The notes under the pieces: generated by a model | The model's database searches: none | Told to the model about the DNA's origin: nothing | Seen by the model: only the letters and a program-made list of their open reading frames with translations | Assembly (NCBI RefSeq): GCF_011516835.1 | Contig: NZ_WOTB01000014.1 | Coordinates: 58,258-122,257 of the forward strand | DNA length: 64,000 nucleotides | Direction: 5' to 3' | Origin: Acetobacter musti | GTDB lineage: Bacteria > Pseudomonadota > Alphaproteobacteria > Acetobacterales > Acetobacteraceae | Shown here: one piece after another, positions 54,111-62,746 of the stretch | Layout of the letters: every line of letters begins with the position of its first letter | Numbering within the stretch: the stretch's first letter is position 1 | Program-made: the position numbers and the translations under genes

Positions 54111-54367
54111 CGCCCGCATCGTTGCGATTGTCCCTTTCGCGGGGCTTGAGCATTTCGTTTCGGATAAGCTACGTAAGGGTGAAGATTTTGTCAGGTCGTC
54201 ACGCGGCCCGGCGGGATCAGCGCCAGGCGTTTCCGTGTCTTTGGTCTGATCTTCCGATACGCGGATGCGAATGGGGCAGGGGGCCACAGCCGTTAATGGA
54301 TAATCAGTTTTCCTCTTTCGCGGGGCGAAACCCGCGTCAGGAGAGCAGGACGCCTCTGTGCTTCGGC

Positions 54368-55714
54368 ATGAAAACAGCCGGCGCCGCCGCGATTCTGGCG
54401 GTCGGGTTTGCTGTTGCGGCTCCGGCACGGGCGGCGGATGCGCCTCCGGCGATCGACAGCGGCGACACGGCCTGGATGCTGGTCAGCGTCGCGCTTGTGC
54501 TGATGATGACCATTCCGGGTCTGGCGCTGTTCTATGCCGGCATGGTGCGCAAGAAGAACGTGCTGTCGACTGTCATGCAGAGCTTCGCCATCTGCTGCAT
54601 CATCACTGTTGTGTGGATGATCGCGGGCTACTCGCTCGCCTTCTCGACCGGCACGCCTTATATCGGCGGTCTTTCGAAGGCTTTCCTGGCGACGCTGGGA
54701 GAGCACATCGTCAAGGGCGCGGATGTCGGCTTCACGCTGGGCGCCGATTCGCCGAATCCGACTGTGATGACGATTCCTGAGAGCGTTTTCATGACGTTCC
54801 AGATGACCTTCGCCATCATCACACCGGCTCTCATCGCCGGCGCCTATGCCGAGCGCATGAAATTCTCGGCGATGTGCGTCTTTACGATCCTCTGGTCGCT
54901 GCTTGTCTATGCGCCGGTCGCGCACTGGGTCTGGAGCCCGGTCGGCTGGCTGCTTGGTCTCGGCACGCTCGATTTCGCCGGCGGTACCGTGGTGCATATC
55001 AATGCCGGGATCGCCGGTCTTGTCTGCGCCATTGTTCTTGGCAAACGGCGCGGGCTCGGCACGGACGATCTTGCTCCGTTCAATCTTACCTATGCCGTGA
55101 TCGGCGCGTCCCTGCTCTGGGTTGGCTGGTTCGGCTTCAATGCCGGCTCGGCCGTGGGAGCCAATGGCCGCGCGGGCATGGCCATGGCTACCACGCAGAT
55201 CGCCGCTGCGGCCGCGGGTGTCTCCTGGATGCTTGCGGAATGGGTGCGCACCGGCAAGCCGACCGTGCTGGGCATCATTTCCGGCGCCGTTGGCGGTCTT
55301 GTCGCCATCACTCCGGCGGCCGGCTTCGTCCTTCCCGAAGGCGCGCTGATTATCGGGCTTGTCACCGGTGTCGTCTGCTTCTGGAGCGCCACCACGCTGA
55401 AGCATGTCTTTGGCTATGACGACAGTCTTGATGCGTTCGGTGTCCATGGTGTCGGTGGCATTATCGGCGCCCTGCTGACCGGTATTCTCGCTTATGGCCC
55501 GCTCTCCGCGACGGATGCGAATCCGGAAGGATCGCCGGGTTCGCTGCATCAGCTTCTGGTGCAGGTCGAGGCGGTTGGTGTGACTATCATCTGGTGCGGC
55601 ATCATGACCTTTATCCTGCTGAAAATCGTCGATGCCGCGATCGGACTGCGTGTGTCGGCCGAGGCTGAGCAGGAAGGTCTGGATGTCGCGCTGCATGGCG
55701 AGCGGATCGTCTGA
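54368..55714 (+). CDS. amtB: Ammonium transporter
   Basis: Trimeric inner-membrane ammonium channel. From ATG 54368 the protein (448 residues) has an N-terminal signal (MKTAGAAAILAVGFAVAAPARA) and then about 11 helices: WMLVSVALVLMMTIPGLALFYAGMVRKKNVL, MTFQMTFAIITPALIAGAYAER, DFAGGTVVHINAGIAGLV, WVGWFGFNAGSA and DDSLDAFGVHGVGGIIG. The twin pore histidines lie in VVHINAG and VHGVGG. The frame is open from 54122. AGGAGAGCAGGA at 54339-54350 fits a CTG at 54356 better than the ATG, so the exact start is unsure. No glnK lies beside it, unlike most amtB loci. Confidence 0.92.
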   Translation: MKTAGAAAILAVGFAVAAPARAADAPPAIDSGDTAWMLVSVALVLMMTIPGLALFYAGMVRKKNVLSTVMQSFAICCIITVVWMIAGYSLAFSTGTPYIGGLSKAFLATLGEHIVKGADVGFTLGADSPNPTVMTIPESVFMTFQMTFAIITPALIAGAYAERMKFSAMCVFTILWSLLVYAPVAHWVWSPVGWLLGLGTLDFAGGTVVHINAGIAGLVCAIVLGKRRGLGTDDLAPFNLTYAVIGASLLWVGWFGFNAGSAVGANGRAGMAMATTQIAAAAAGVSWMLAEWVRTGKPTVLGIISGAVGGLVAITPAAGFVLPEGALIIGLVTGVVCFWSATTLKHVFGYDDSLDAFGVHGVGGIIGALLTGILAYGPLSATDANPEGSPGSLHQLLVQVEAVGVTIIWCGIMTFILLKIVDAAIGLRVSAEAEQEGLDVALHGERIV

Positions 55715-55745
55715 CGGGTCGGTCGGAATTGTGACAGCTGTGCCG

Positions 55746-55778
55746 GAGGCCGGGTTCCGTGACCCGGCCTCTGTTGTG
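55746..55778 (+). terminator. Terminator-like hairpin after amtB
   Basis: GAGGCCGGGT (55746-55755) pairs perfectly with ACCCGGCCTC (55762-55771) around a 6-base loop, followed by the T-rich TGTTGTGT. Confidence 0.75.
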
Positions 55779-55906
55779 TACGGCCGCCGCATTGTAGAAT
55801 CCGGGCCATCCCTTCTGCCTGGGCATACCGTCTCACGCAGGCGCGGAAAACAGAGCGTCATGCCAGCGGGCATGATGTGAATCATACAGAGAACAAAGGA
55901 CAGCCG

Positions 55907-56410
55907 ATGGGCTTCAATCGTTCAGTTCGCGCCGCGACCGCCTCTTTCGCTCTTCTCGCCGGATGCGCCCTGTGGGTCGGTAGTGAAAATGCCGCGCAGG
56001 CCATGACCGCGAAGGAATGCCATGCGAATTTTACCGCGGCGCGTAAGGCTGGCACGCTGACCTCCGGGCAGACCTATAAGGAATACAAGGCGTCGCAGTG
56101 CTCCGGGTCGGAGCCCGAATCGGAAGAGGCGGCTCCGGCCGCGCCTGCCGCGGCACCAGCCGCTTCTTCGGCGCCGGTCCCGGCCCCGGCTGCGAAGACG
56201 ACGGGCAGCGCGGGCTATTCGGGAAATGCGGTTTTCCCGAGTCAGATCGCGTCGAAATATTCATCTCTCAGCGCGGGGACCGCACGCCGGAAGACCTGTG
56301 ACGACCAGTACAAAGCCAATAAGGCCACGGGTGGAAATGGCGGTCTGAGGTGGATCCAGAAAGGTGGCGGGTATTACAGCCTTTGCAATAAGCGGCTGAA
56401 AGGCCAGTAA
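55907..56410 (+). CDS. Small secreted Cys-containing protein, unknown function
   Basis: A 167-residue exported protein. ATG 55907 has AAAGGA 6 bases upstream and begins a signal peptide (FNRSVRAATASFALLAGCAL to QA-MTAKE). The mature part has two small Cys-bearing modules: AKECHANFTAARKAGTLTSG with YKEYKASQC, and KTCDDQYKANKATGG with GGYYSLCNKRLKG. They are joined by a long Ala/Pro linker. Each module has two cysteines that could form one disulfide, and the first resembles repeats seen in hypothetical alphaproteobacterial proteins. It could be periplasmic or cell-wall associated. No known family is recognised. Confidence 0.7.
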   Translation: MGFNRSVRAATASFALLAGCALWVGSENAAQAMTAKECHANFTAARKAGTLTSGQTYKEYKASQCSGSEPESEEAAPAAPAAAPAASSAPVPAPAAKTTGSAGYSGNAVFPSQIASKYSSLSAGTARRKTCDDQYKANKATGGNGGLRWIQKGGGYYSLCNKRLKGQ

Positions 56411-56435
56411 ATTTTCCTGGACTGACTGGCTTTTG

Positions 56436-56472
56436 GACGACCGTGTCAGGCTTTGTCTGGCGCGGTCGTTTG
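56436..56472 (+). terminator. Candidate terminator after the small secreted protein gene
   Basis: ACGACCG (56437-56443) pairs with CGGTCGT (56463-56469); an inner CAG/CTG helix shortens the loop, and TTTG follows. Weaker than the other hairpins listed. Confidence 0.4.
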
Positions 56473-56644
56473 CTGTCTGGCACCGGTGGAACGCACTGGT
56501 GACTGTGCTGGCGGAGACGCCAATTATGAACGGACGGAAAGTATTGTATCCGAAAAATTAGCGATTTGTCGGAAGAATGAGACCCGAAATTAATTTTCAG
56601 CGTGTCCGGTCAAAAATGGCCCGGCGTGATTTTCGGGGGCGTTC
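56473..56644. other. Intergenic region upstream of the 1137-residue gene
   Basis: No gene seen. GGGGGC lies 6-7 bases before the ATG at 56645. The promoter of the Hint-glycosyltransferase gene is expected here. Confidence 0.35.
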
Positions 56645-59600
56645 ATGGTTACCAGTACAACGAATTCGGGCACACAAAATAACGTCACTGTCAGCGGCGG
56701 GAATACACTCGACATCATCGGTTCCGGTGTCGTCAGCGGGCTCACTGTCAGTTCCGGTGGAACTGTTTACGTCAATGCCGGTGGCTCGGCGGCCATGATC
56801 GACCTGGCGCCCGGTGGCTTTCTCTATGTCGAACCACTGAACAACGGGACTGCGACGGGGACGCAGGGCACCGTATCCGGAGGTGTCCTGTCCGGAAACG
56901 GCGCTCATGTGGGCAGCAACAGCGTCATCGAGGACGTGACCGTTGCTTCCGGAGGTATGCTGACTGTCGATCCGGGTGGGCTTGCCAGCGGCGTGACGTT
57001 CAGTGGCGGGGCGCAGGAAAAAATTGCTGCTGGTGGCAGCGATATCGGTGCTGTTCTGGAATCCGGCACCACTGCGGAAACGGTTCAGGATGTGAAATCG
57101 CAGGGTGTCGCGAGCGGCGCCACTGTATCGGGTTACGCTGTCCAGAAAGTGGAGGCCGGTGGCAGCGCGTTCGACACGACAGTCAGCGGCACAGTTGATG
57201 CTTATGTCATCAATCAGGACGTGACCGGATATGCCAGCGGGACGACGATCCTCGCAGGTGGGCAACAGACTGTTGAGAACGGTGGCAGCGCGTATAACGT
57301 TGTGATCAGTTCCGGCGGTAAGGATGTGGTCAATGCCGGCGGTCTGGTTTCCGGCGTCACGATCAGTTCCGGCGGTGCTCTGGACATTCAGCCTGGTGGT
57401 GGCAGCGCGAGTGCTGTCAGCATCGGCAGCGGCGGATATATGGACGCTATGGCCGGTGCGGTACTGAGTGGTGTGACGATCGCCAGCGGCGGCACGCTGG
57501 AGGTGGGGGATACGAGCACAGCAGTATCGGCTCTGAGCATCGCATCCGGCGCGAATCTGATGATTGATCTCGATCCGGGCGAGTATTCAGTGTCCTATTC
57601 GGATACTGCCCTGGAGATCATGAGCGGAGGGGCGGTTGTTGACACCATCACGCTGGCGTCTCCGATTGAGGGACTTGATTCCGGTTACTTCACCTCGTCT
57701 GCGGCGACAGGCGTAACGGGCGCCTCTGGTTTTGAGCTGAATTATATCGCCTGTTACTGCCCCGGCACGCTGATTGCTGTTGAGGATGGTGAAGCTGCGA
57801 TTGAAACGCTGCGGATCGGCGATTCCGTGCGCACCGCGTCCGGCGAGCTGCGTCCTATCCGCTGGATCGGTCGTCGCAGTTACGCCGCTGTATTTGTCAG
57901 CAGAAACAAAAAACTTCTTCCGGTCACTATCCGGGCCGGGGCCATTGCCGACAATGTTCCGCGGCGCGATCTTCGTGTCTCCCCGCTTCATGCGATGTCT
58001 ATTGACGGCGCTCTCATCCCGGCGAGTTCGCTGATCAACGGGACGAGCATTGTCCAGGACGATCAGCCTGGTGACGTGTCCTATATTCATCTCGAGCTTG
58101 AAAGCCACGATCTGCTTCTGGCGGAAGGGGCGCCGTCCGAAAGCTACGTGGAAGACGGGTCGCGCTGGATGTTCCAGAATGCTTCGGAGTATTTCGAGCT
58201 TTATCCTGACGCCGTGCGGGAGGAGGCTGTTTACTGTGCGCCGCGTATCGAGGGTGGAGAGAGGCTTGCGACGATCTGGCGCAATCTCGCTGACCGGGCG
58301 GGGCTGGGCGTCCGGAATGCGGAAGCCGCCGAATCGATGCCGGGTGTGGAGGTCGCGCGGGACGGGACGGATCAGGATTCATCCGGGCGTCTGCATGGCT
58401 GGCTGGATTTCGCCGATCGCACCAGGATCTGCGGCTGGGCGTGGAATGAAGACCAGCCCTGGGAGAAACTACGGGTCGATGTCTTTGTCGATGACGAATA
58501 TCTGACCACCGTTTCCGCCGCCGATCAGCGGCCCGATCTCGCGGCGTCCGGTTTTGGCACGGGCTGGGCCGGATTCACGCTGAATTTCAGCAAGCCGCTC
58601 AGTCTTTCCGAGGGGCATATGATTGCTGTACGCTATGCTGGCACGGAGCGTCATCTGAACGCCTCTCCATGGCGTGTTGCGGCGTCCAGTGAGTTTGGTG
58701 AGGAACTGGAGACGTTCGTGGAGCGGGCGGTTTCAGGTCTTGAGACTGACGAGGAGCGGTTGCGCGTTCTGAAGTTCGTCACCCGTCAGGCGGACCGGAT
58801 ATGCCAGCAGAAAGCCGTGCTGGATGCCGGATGCGCTGAGAGGAAAGAGCTGGAACGCGCCCGTCGTCTGGCGGGGAAGGCGGCTTCGGACATTCCGAAG
58901 ATTCGCCGCGCTCTTGTGATCGACGAGCATTTTCCGCGTCCCGGACATGATGCGGGATCGGAAGCGATCCGGTCGCATATCCGCGCTCTGGGACGGCTTG
59001 GCTATCATGTGACCTTTGCCGTGCCGGGGATGCAGGTGGAGCAGGATCTGATTTCCGGTCTGGAGGCAGAGGGCATTTCGGTGGCTGCCGCGCCTTTCTA
59101 CACGTCGCCTGAGGATCTGCTCAGACGGCAGGCCGGTGCGTTCGAGGTTGTCTATCTGCATCGCGTCAGTGTGGCATCGTCCTATGGGGGGCTTGTCAGG
59201 CGCTATATGAGCAGCAGCCGTCTCATCTACAGCGTTGCGGATCTGCATCATCTTCGTCTTGCGCGTCAGGCCGGGGTGGAGGGGCGGGTTACTCTGGCAC
59301 ATGAGGCTGCGCGGATGCGGACATTTGAGGTGGCTGCCGCCCTTAACAGCGATGTCGTTCTGACTCATTCCTCTGTCGAGGCTGCCGAGCTGCGTCGTCT
59401 GATACCGGCTCTCAATGTTCATGTTGTGCCGTGGGGTGTTTCAGCGCGGCCCGTGGCGACGTCGGCATCTGATCGTCATGGCATCGCGTTCCTTGCCCAT
59501 TATCGTCACACTCCGAATCGTGACGCTGCGGAGTGGCTTATTCGGGAGGTCATGCCTCTGGTGTGGAAGCGGGCGCCGGATATTCGCTGTGTGCTTGCGG

Positions 59601-60058
59601 GCACCGATATGGGGCCGGAAACTGAGGCGCTGGCATGTGAGGCGGGGCCGGACTGTGGCGGCGTCGGGATTGTTCGCGATGTTGAAAATCTGCGCGATGA
59701 TCTTTTTGAGCAGGTCCGGCTGGGCATCGCTCCACTCCGGTTTGGGGCGGGTCTGAAAGGAAAAGTGCTTGAGACATTTGCCGCTGGTCTGCCCTGTGTC
59801 ATGACGCCGGTCGCGGCGGAAGGCATCGATTTGCCGGACAGCCTGAAAAATCTTGTTCAGTCCGATGCGGAGAATCTCGCTGAAGAGATCGTGCGTCTCC
59901 ATGCTGCTCCGGAAAGCGTGGATTCGATGGGGCAGGCTGCCTTGCGCTTTATCGAAGCGCATTATGGAGAGGACAGTGTCGGCAACTCCCTGGCGGCGGC
60001 TCTGGGGCGACCGGAGGCCGCTTCTGAGGCGACGGGGCCGTTCAGGGAATCGGCTTAA
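56645..60058 (+). CDS. Modular protein: AIDA-like beta-repeat, Hint module, glycosyltransferase
   Basis: A 1137-residue protein. Residues 1 to about 365 are Gly/Ser-rich repeats of the autotransporter-adhesin type (VSGLTVSSGGTVYVNAGGSA, VISSGGKDVVNAGGLVSGVT). A Hint_2-like module starts at Cys370 (CYCPGTLIAVEDG) and contains RPIRWIGRRSYA, SPLHAMSIDGALIPASSLING and LAEGAPSESYVEDGSRWMF. One about 100-residue 'GWA' module follows (GWLDFADRTRICGWAWNEDQ, near 580-690). A group-1 glycosyltransferase occupies about 750-1115 (ALVIDEHFPRPGHDAGSEAI, YSVADLHHLRLARQ, GAGLKGKVLETFAAGLPCVM). No Sec signal or autotransporter barrel is seen. The second half matches residues 929-1770 of the protein at 1070-6388 in order. 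Two further glycosyltransferase genes follow. Confidence 0.85.
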   Translation: MVTSTTNSGTQNNVTVSGGNTLDIIGSGVVSGLTVSSGGTVYVNAGGSAAMIDLAPGGFLYVEPLNNGTATGTQGTVSGGVLSGNGAHVGSNSVIEDVTVASGGMLTVDPGGLASGVTFSGGAQEKIAAGGSDIGAVLESGTTAETVQDVKSQGVASGATVSGYAVQKVEAGGSAFDTTVSGTVDAYVINQDVTGYASGTTILAGGQQTVENGGSAYNVVISSGGKDVVNAGGLVSGVTISSGGALDIQPGGGSASAVSIGSGGYMDAMAGAVLSGVTIASGGTLEVGDTSTAVSALSIASGANLMIDLDPGEYSVSYSDTALEIMSGGAVVDTITLASPIEGLDSGYFTSSAATGVTGASGFELNYIACYCPGTLIAVEDGEAAIETLRIGDSVRTASGELRPIRWIGRRSYAAVFVSRNKKLLPVTIRAGAIADNVPRRDLRVSPLHAMSIDGALIPASSLINGTSIVQDDQPGDVSYIHLELESHDLLLAEGAPSESYVEDGSRWMFQNASEYFELYPDAVREEAVYCAPRIEGGERLATIWRNLADRAGLGVRNAEAAESMPGVEVARDGTDQDSSGRLHGWLDFADRTRICGWAWNEDQPWEKLRVDVFVDDEYLTTVSAADQRPDLAASGFGTGWAGFTLNFSKPLSLSEGHMIAVRYAGTERHLNASPWRVAASSEFGEELETFVERAVSGLETDEERLRVLKFVTRQADRICQQKAVLDAGCAERKELERARRLAGKAASDIPKIRRALVIDEHFPRPGHDAGSEAIRSHIRALGRLGYHVTFAVPGMQVEQDLISGLEAEGISVAAAPFYTSPEDLLRRQAGAFEVVYLHRVSVASSYGGLVRRYMSSSRLIYSVADLHHLRLARQAGVEGRVTLAHEAARMRTFEVAAALNSDVVLTHSSVEAAELRRLIPALNVHVVPWGVSARPVATSASDRHGIAFLAHYRHTPNRDAAEWLIREVMPLVWKRAPDIRCVLAGTDMGPETEALACEAGPDCGGVGIVRDVENLRDDLFEQVRLGIAPLRFGAGLKGKVLETFAAGLPCVMTPVAAEGIDLPDSLKNLVQSDAENLAEEIVRLHAAPESVDSMGQAALRFIEAHYGEDSVGNSLAAALGRPEAASEATGPFRESA

Positions 60059-60258
60059 AGCTTCTGGATGATTTCCGCTCTGCCTGGCTTCGTCACTGCT
60101 GGCAGATCAGAGCGGAATGACGTCTGATGTGGCACGTTCTGCTCACTCTGACTGTAAAAGCCTGTGTCAGAGTAGGTAGAATTTTCGAAAAATTAACCTC
60201 CCGGGGCCTAACACTGAGGTCGAGCGAGTTGAAATAAATCATTTTCCGAGATCGAATT
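60059..60258. other. Intergenic region with inverted repeat
   Basis: Holds TTCCGCTCTG (60073-60082) and CAGAGCGGAA (60108-60117), a perfect 10-bp stem with a 25-base loop, shortly after the stop of the 1137-residue gene. No T-run follows, as with the hairpin after the paralogue at 1029-1063. The rest is AT-rich and should hold the promoter of the next gene. Confidence 0.5.
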
Positions 60259-61938
60259 ATGTCGCAGAAGCAATCAGTCAGAATAAACCCTGTAGGGGCA
60301 CTGAGCGATGTGTCGTCGATTTTTGAAATCAGGAATCATGGTCTCTCGCAGAAGGAAGGAAATAAATCGACAATCAGGACGGTCTCCAGATCCGCCCGGG
60401 ACGAAGAAATAATAAGAAACTCCGGTCTTTTTGATGAGGAATTTTATTACAACACTTATCCGGATGTAAAAATTGCTCAGCTTGATGCTGTAAAACACTA
60501 TATCAGCCATGGTGCGGCTGAGGGACGCTGTCCCAATGCTGACTTTGACACAGGAATCTATATGGAGATATTCCGGCGCGAAATATCGCCCGGAGAAAAT
60601 CCATTTTCCCATTATATCAGAACTGATGGGAAGACTTTCTATTCCTCGCGCGGCATGCTGGAAAACTACTCCCATGCTTCGGTGCATAAAGCCGTCTCGC
60701 GAATGGAAAAACTGGCGCTGTTCAACGCGGATGACTATATTGCGATGAACAGTGATATCACGACATCGAATGTCTGCCCGACGCGGCACGCAGTGATTTA
60801 TGGTATCAGCGAAGGCCGTTCGGTGCTTTCCGGAAAGCATCTTGCAAAAACGATGGGACGGCTTGCCCAGAAACCGGCTGTCCTTCCGGATATTCCGTTG
60901 GAAGCATCAGTAAAAAAGCGCGATCTTCCTTATACGATCGGTGTTCTGCATCATTCATCCGGAAATGTATTTATCAGAGACATAGCGAAAGCTCTTGTCG
61001 ATCAGCTGAATCAGGCCGGGCTTAATGCTCTTCTGATGGACGAAACGTATCCGGTCGACAAAAAACCTCAGCTCTGCATCTTTTGTGGCCCACATGAATT
61101 TTTCTTCCTGCCGGGATCGGATGACTGGAAGAAGGATGAGATCATTCGCAGATCCATTATGTTTAACACCGAGCAGCCGCAGACACAGTGGTTTGTGAGG
61201 GGGCTGATTTATAATCTGATGGGTAGTGGAATTATCGATATATCTTTTCAGAATATGGAGCTGTTTTCAGATGCCGGAATTGAAGGTCTGTTTTTCAGTC
61301 CACCTGTAGACGTTGCTGTCCGTAAGCTGTCGCCGGAAGATCAGACTCATTCCCTTGTGCGTGTTCTCCCGCTGTCCTGCAGAAAGGAGGCAAATCCAAA
61401 GCTTCCATTTAGCAAACGCCTTATAGACGTGAGTTTTTTTGGAAATCATACAGAGAAAAGAGAAAAATTCTTTGCCAGACATGCTGAGTTTTTCTCCGAC
61501 TATAAGTGCTTTTTTTATTACAGACGTATGGATGGTCCGATAGCTGAAGGAAAAATGTACGGAATTCTTTCACGCCTGGCGGGTTATGTTGCTTCACATT
61601 CGAAAATTTCTCTTAATATTCATCGGGGAAACGAACAGTTTTTCGAATGGCATCGTATAGTTGCCCAGGGGATGGCCTGTGGTTCTGTCGTTGTCAGTGA
61701 GGAATGTCTTCCACATCCTCTTTTTACTGCCGGAACGCATTATCTGACGGAATCGACACGGCATATACCCAATCTTGTCGAGTGGCTTCTCCGCTCGGCT
61801 GATGGAAAAAAAGAGGCGGCCCGGATAAGAAGTAATGCATTTTCCAGGATTATGAACGGACAACAGGCGGCAGAAAACCAGAAACGACTGCTGCAGTTTA
61901 TTTCATCTCAGTGGAAGATTATAAGTCATGACCGTTAA
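60259..61938 (+). CDS. Glycosyltransferase-like protein with N-terminal 'SGLFDEEFYYNTYPDV' motif
   Basis: A 559-residue protein. After about 50 polar residues comes IRNSGLFDEEFYYNTYPDVK and HYISHGAAEGRCPNADFD, a helical module often found in front of bacterial glycosyltransferases acting on cell-surface polysaccharide. A partial second copy may follow (LFNADDYIAMNSDI, HAVIYGISEGRSV). The C-terminal half ends like group-1 transferases of the CgeB/Glyco_trans_1_2 type (ISLNIHRGNEQFFEWHRIVAQGMACGSVVVSEE). Base composition is lower in GC than the neighbouring gene, which hints at transfer. The last 11 bases overlap the next gene. The sugar and acceptor are unknown. Confidence 0.75.
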   Translation: MSQKQSVRINPVGALSDVSSIFEIRNHGLSQKEGNKSTIRTVSRSARDEEIIRNSGLFDEEFYYNTYPDVKIAQLDAVKHYISHGAAEGRCPNADFDTGIYMEIFRREISPGENPFSHYIRTDGKTFYSSRGMLENYSHASVHKAVSRMEKLALFNADDYIAMNSDITTSNVCPTRHAVIYGISEGRSVLSGKHLAKTMGRLAQKPAVLPDIPLEASVKKRDLPYTIGVLHHSSGNVFIRDIAKALVDQLNQAGLNALLMDETYPVDKKPQLCIFCGPHEFFFLPGSDDWKKDEIIRRSIMFNTEQPQTQWFVRGLIYNLMGSGIIDISFQNMELFSDAGIEGLFFSPPVDVAVRKLSPEDQTHSLVRVLPLSCRKEANPKLPFSKRLIDVSFFGNHTEKREKFFARHAEFFSDYKCFFYYRRMDGPIAEGKMYGILSRLAGYVASHSKISLNIHRGNEQFFEWHRIVAQGMACGSVVVSEECLPHPLFTAGTHYLTESTRHIPNLVEWLLRSADGKKEAARIRSNAFSRIMNGQQAAENQKRLLQFISSQWKIISHDR

Positions 61939-62686
61939 TCCGTGGAATCGCAGATATGAGTATGTTTATCAGACCGAAGAGTCTGAACGGACTCCGGAAG
62001 ATTTAATATCGATTTGTATTCCGCATTTTAACTATGGTGATTTTATTGGGGAATGCCTCGATTCAGTTCTGGGACAGACCCATAAAAACCTCGAACTTAT
62101 TGTGGTCGATGACTGCTCGGAGGATATATCGTCCGTTTCTGTTATCTCGGACTGGGCGGACCGGAATAAAACGCGTTTCCACAATGTTTCGATTATAAGA
62201 AATATGAGAAATGCGGGGCCCTCAGTTTCGAGAAATATCGCGGTTGATCAGGCCGCCGGTGAATTTATTCTCCTTGTCGATGCTGATAACATCCTGTTTC
62301 CGCGCGCAGCTGAAAAACTTCTGAGTGCGTGCCTTGATGGCGGATTTGATGCTGTATATCCGCAGATAACGGAGATGGGAGACCGTCTCGGTCTTGGGCA
62401 TGCTGATATATGGGATCCGGATCGCCTGCGAAAGGGGAACTATATTGATGTTACCTCTCTTCTGAGGAAAAAAGCGTTTCAGCTTGTTGGTGGCTTCAGT
62501 CATATCGAAGATGGCTGGGAGGACTACGATTTCTGGATGAAATTCGTGCGGGGAAAACTTGATGTTGGGTTTCTTCCTGAAATTCTATGTAAATATAGGG
62601 TGCATAAAACGTCTCGTACCAGCAGAGAGGCGTTGCCAGCGCATTTTGATCTGGAACTGATTATGGCGTTTCGGCATCCAGTGTAG
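61928..62686 (+). CDS. Family 2 glycosyltransferase
   Basis: A 252-residue GT-A fold transferase. ISICIPHFNYGDFIGECLDSVLGQTHKNLELIVVDDCSED forms the nucleotide-binding N-terminus; ILLVDADNILFPRA contains the DxD metal motif; GGFSHIEDGWEDYDFWMKFV holds the ED acceptor-side motif. It starts inside the end of the previous gene (11-base overlap), so the two are co-translated and probably modify the same glycan. GC content is low, as in its partner. The downstream side is broken by insertion-sequence debris, so further members of this glycan locus may be lost. Confidence 0.88.
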   Translation: MTVNPWNRRYEYVYQTEESERTPEDLISICIPHFNYGDFIGECLDSVLGQTHKNLELIVVDDCSEDISSVSVISDWADRNKTRFHNVSIIRNMRNAGPSVSRNIAVDQAAGEFILLVDADNILFPRAAEKLLSACLDGGFDAVYPQITEMGDRLGLGHADIWDPDRLRKGNYIDVTSLLRKKAFQLVGGFSHIEDGWEDYDFWMKFVRGKLDVGFLPEILCKYRVHKTSRTSREALPAHFDLELIMAFRHPV

Positions 62687-62746
62687 TTCTTAGCACTACT
62701 TTGGCAGAAAATTTGGAATAAAGATTTCCCACGGGTGCGATCGGAT

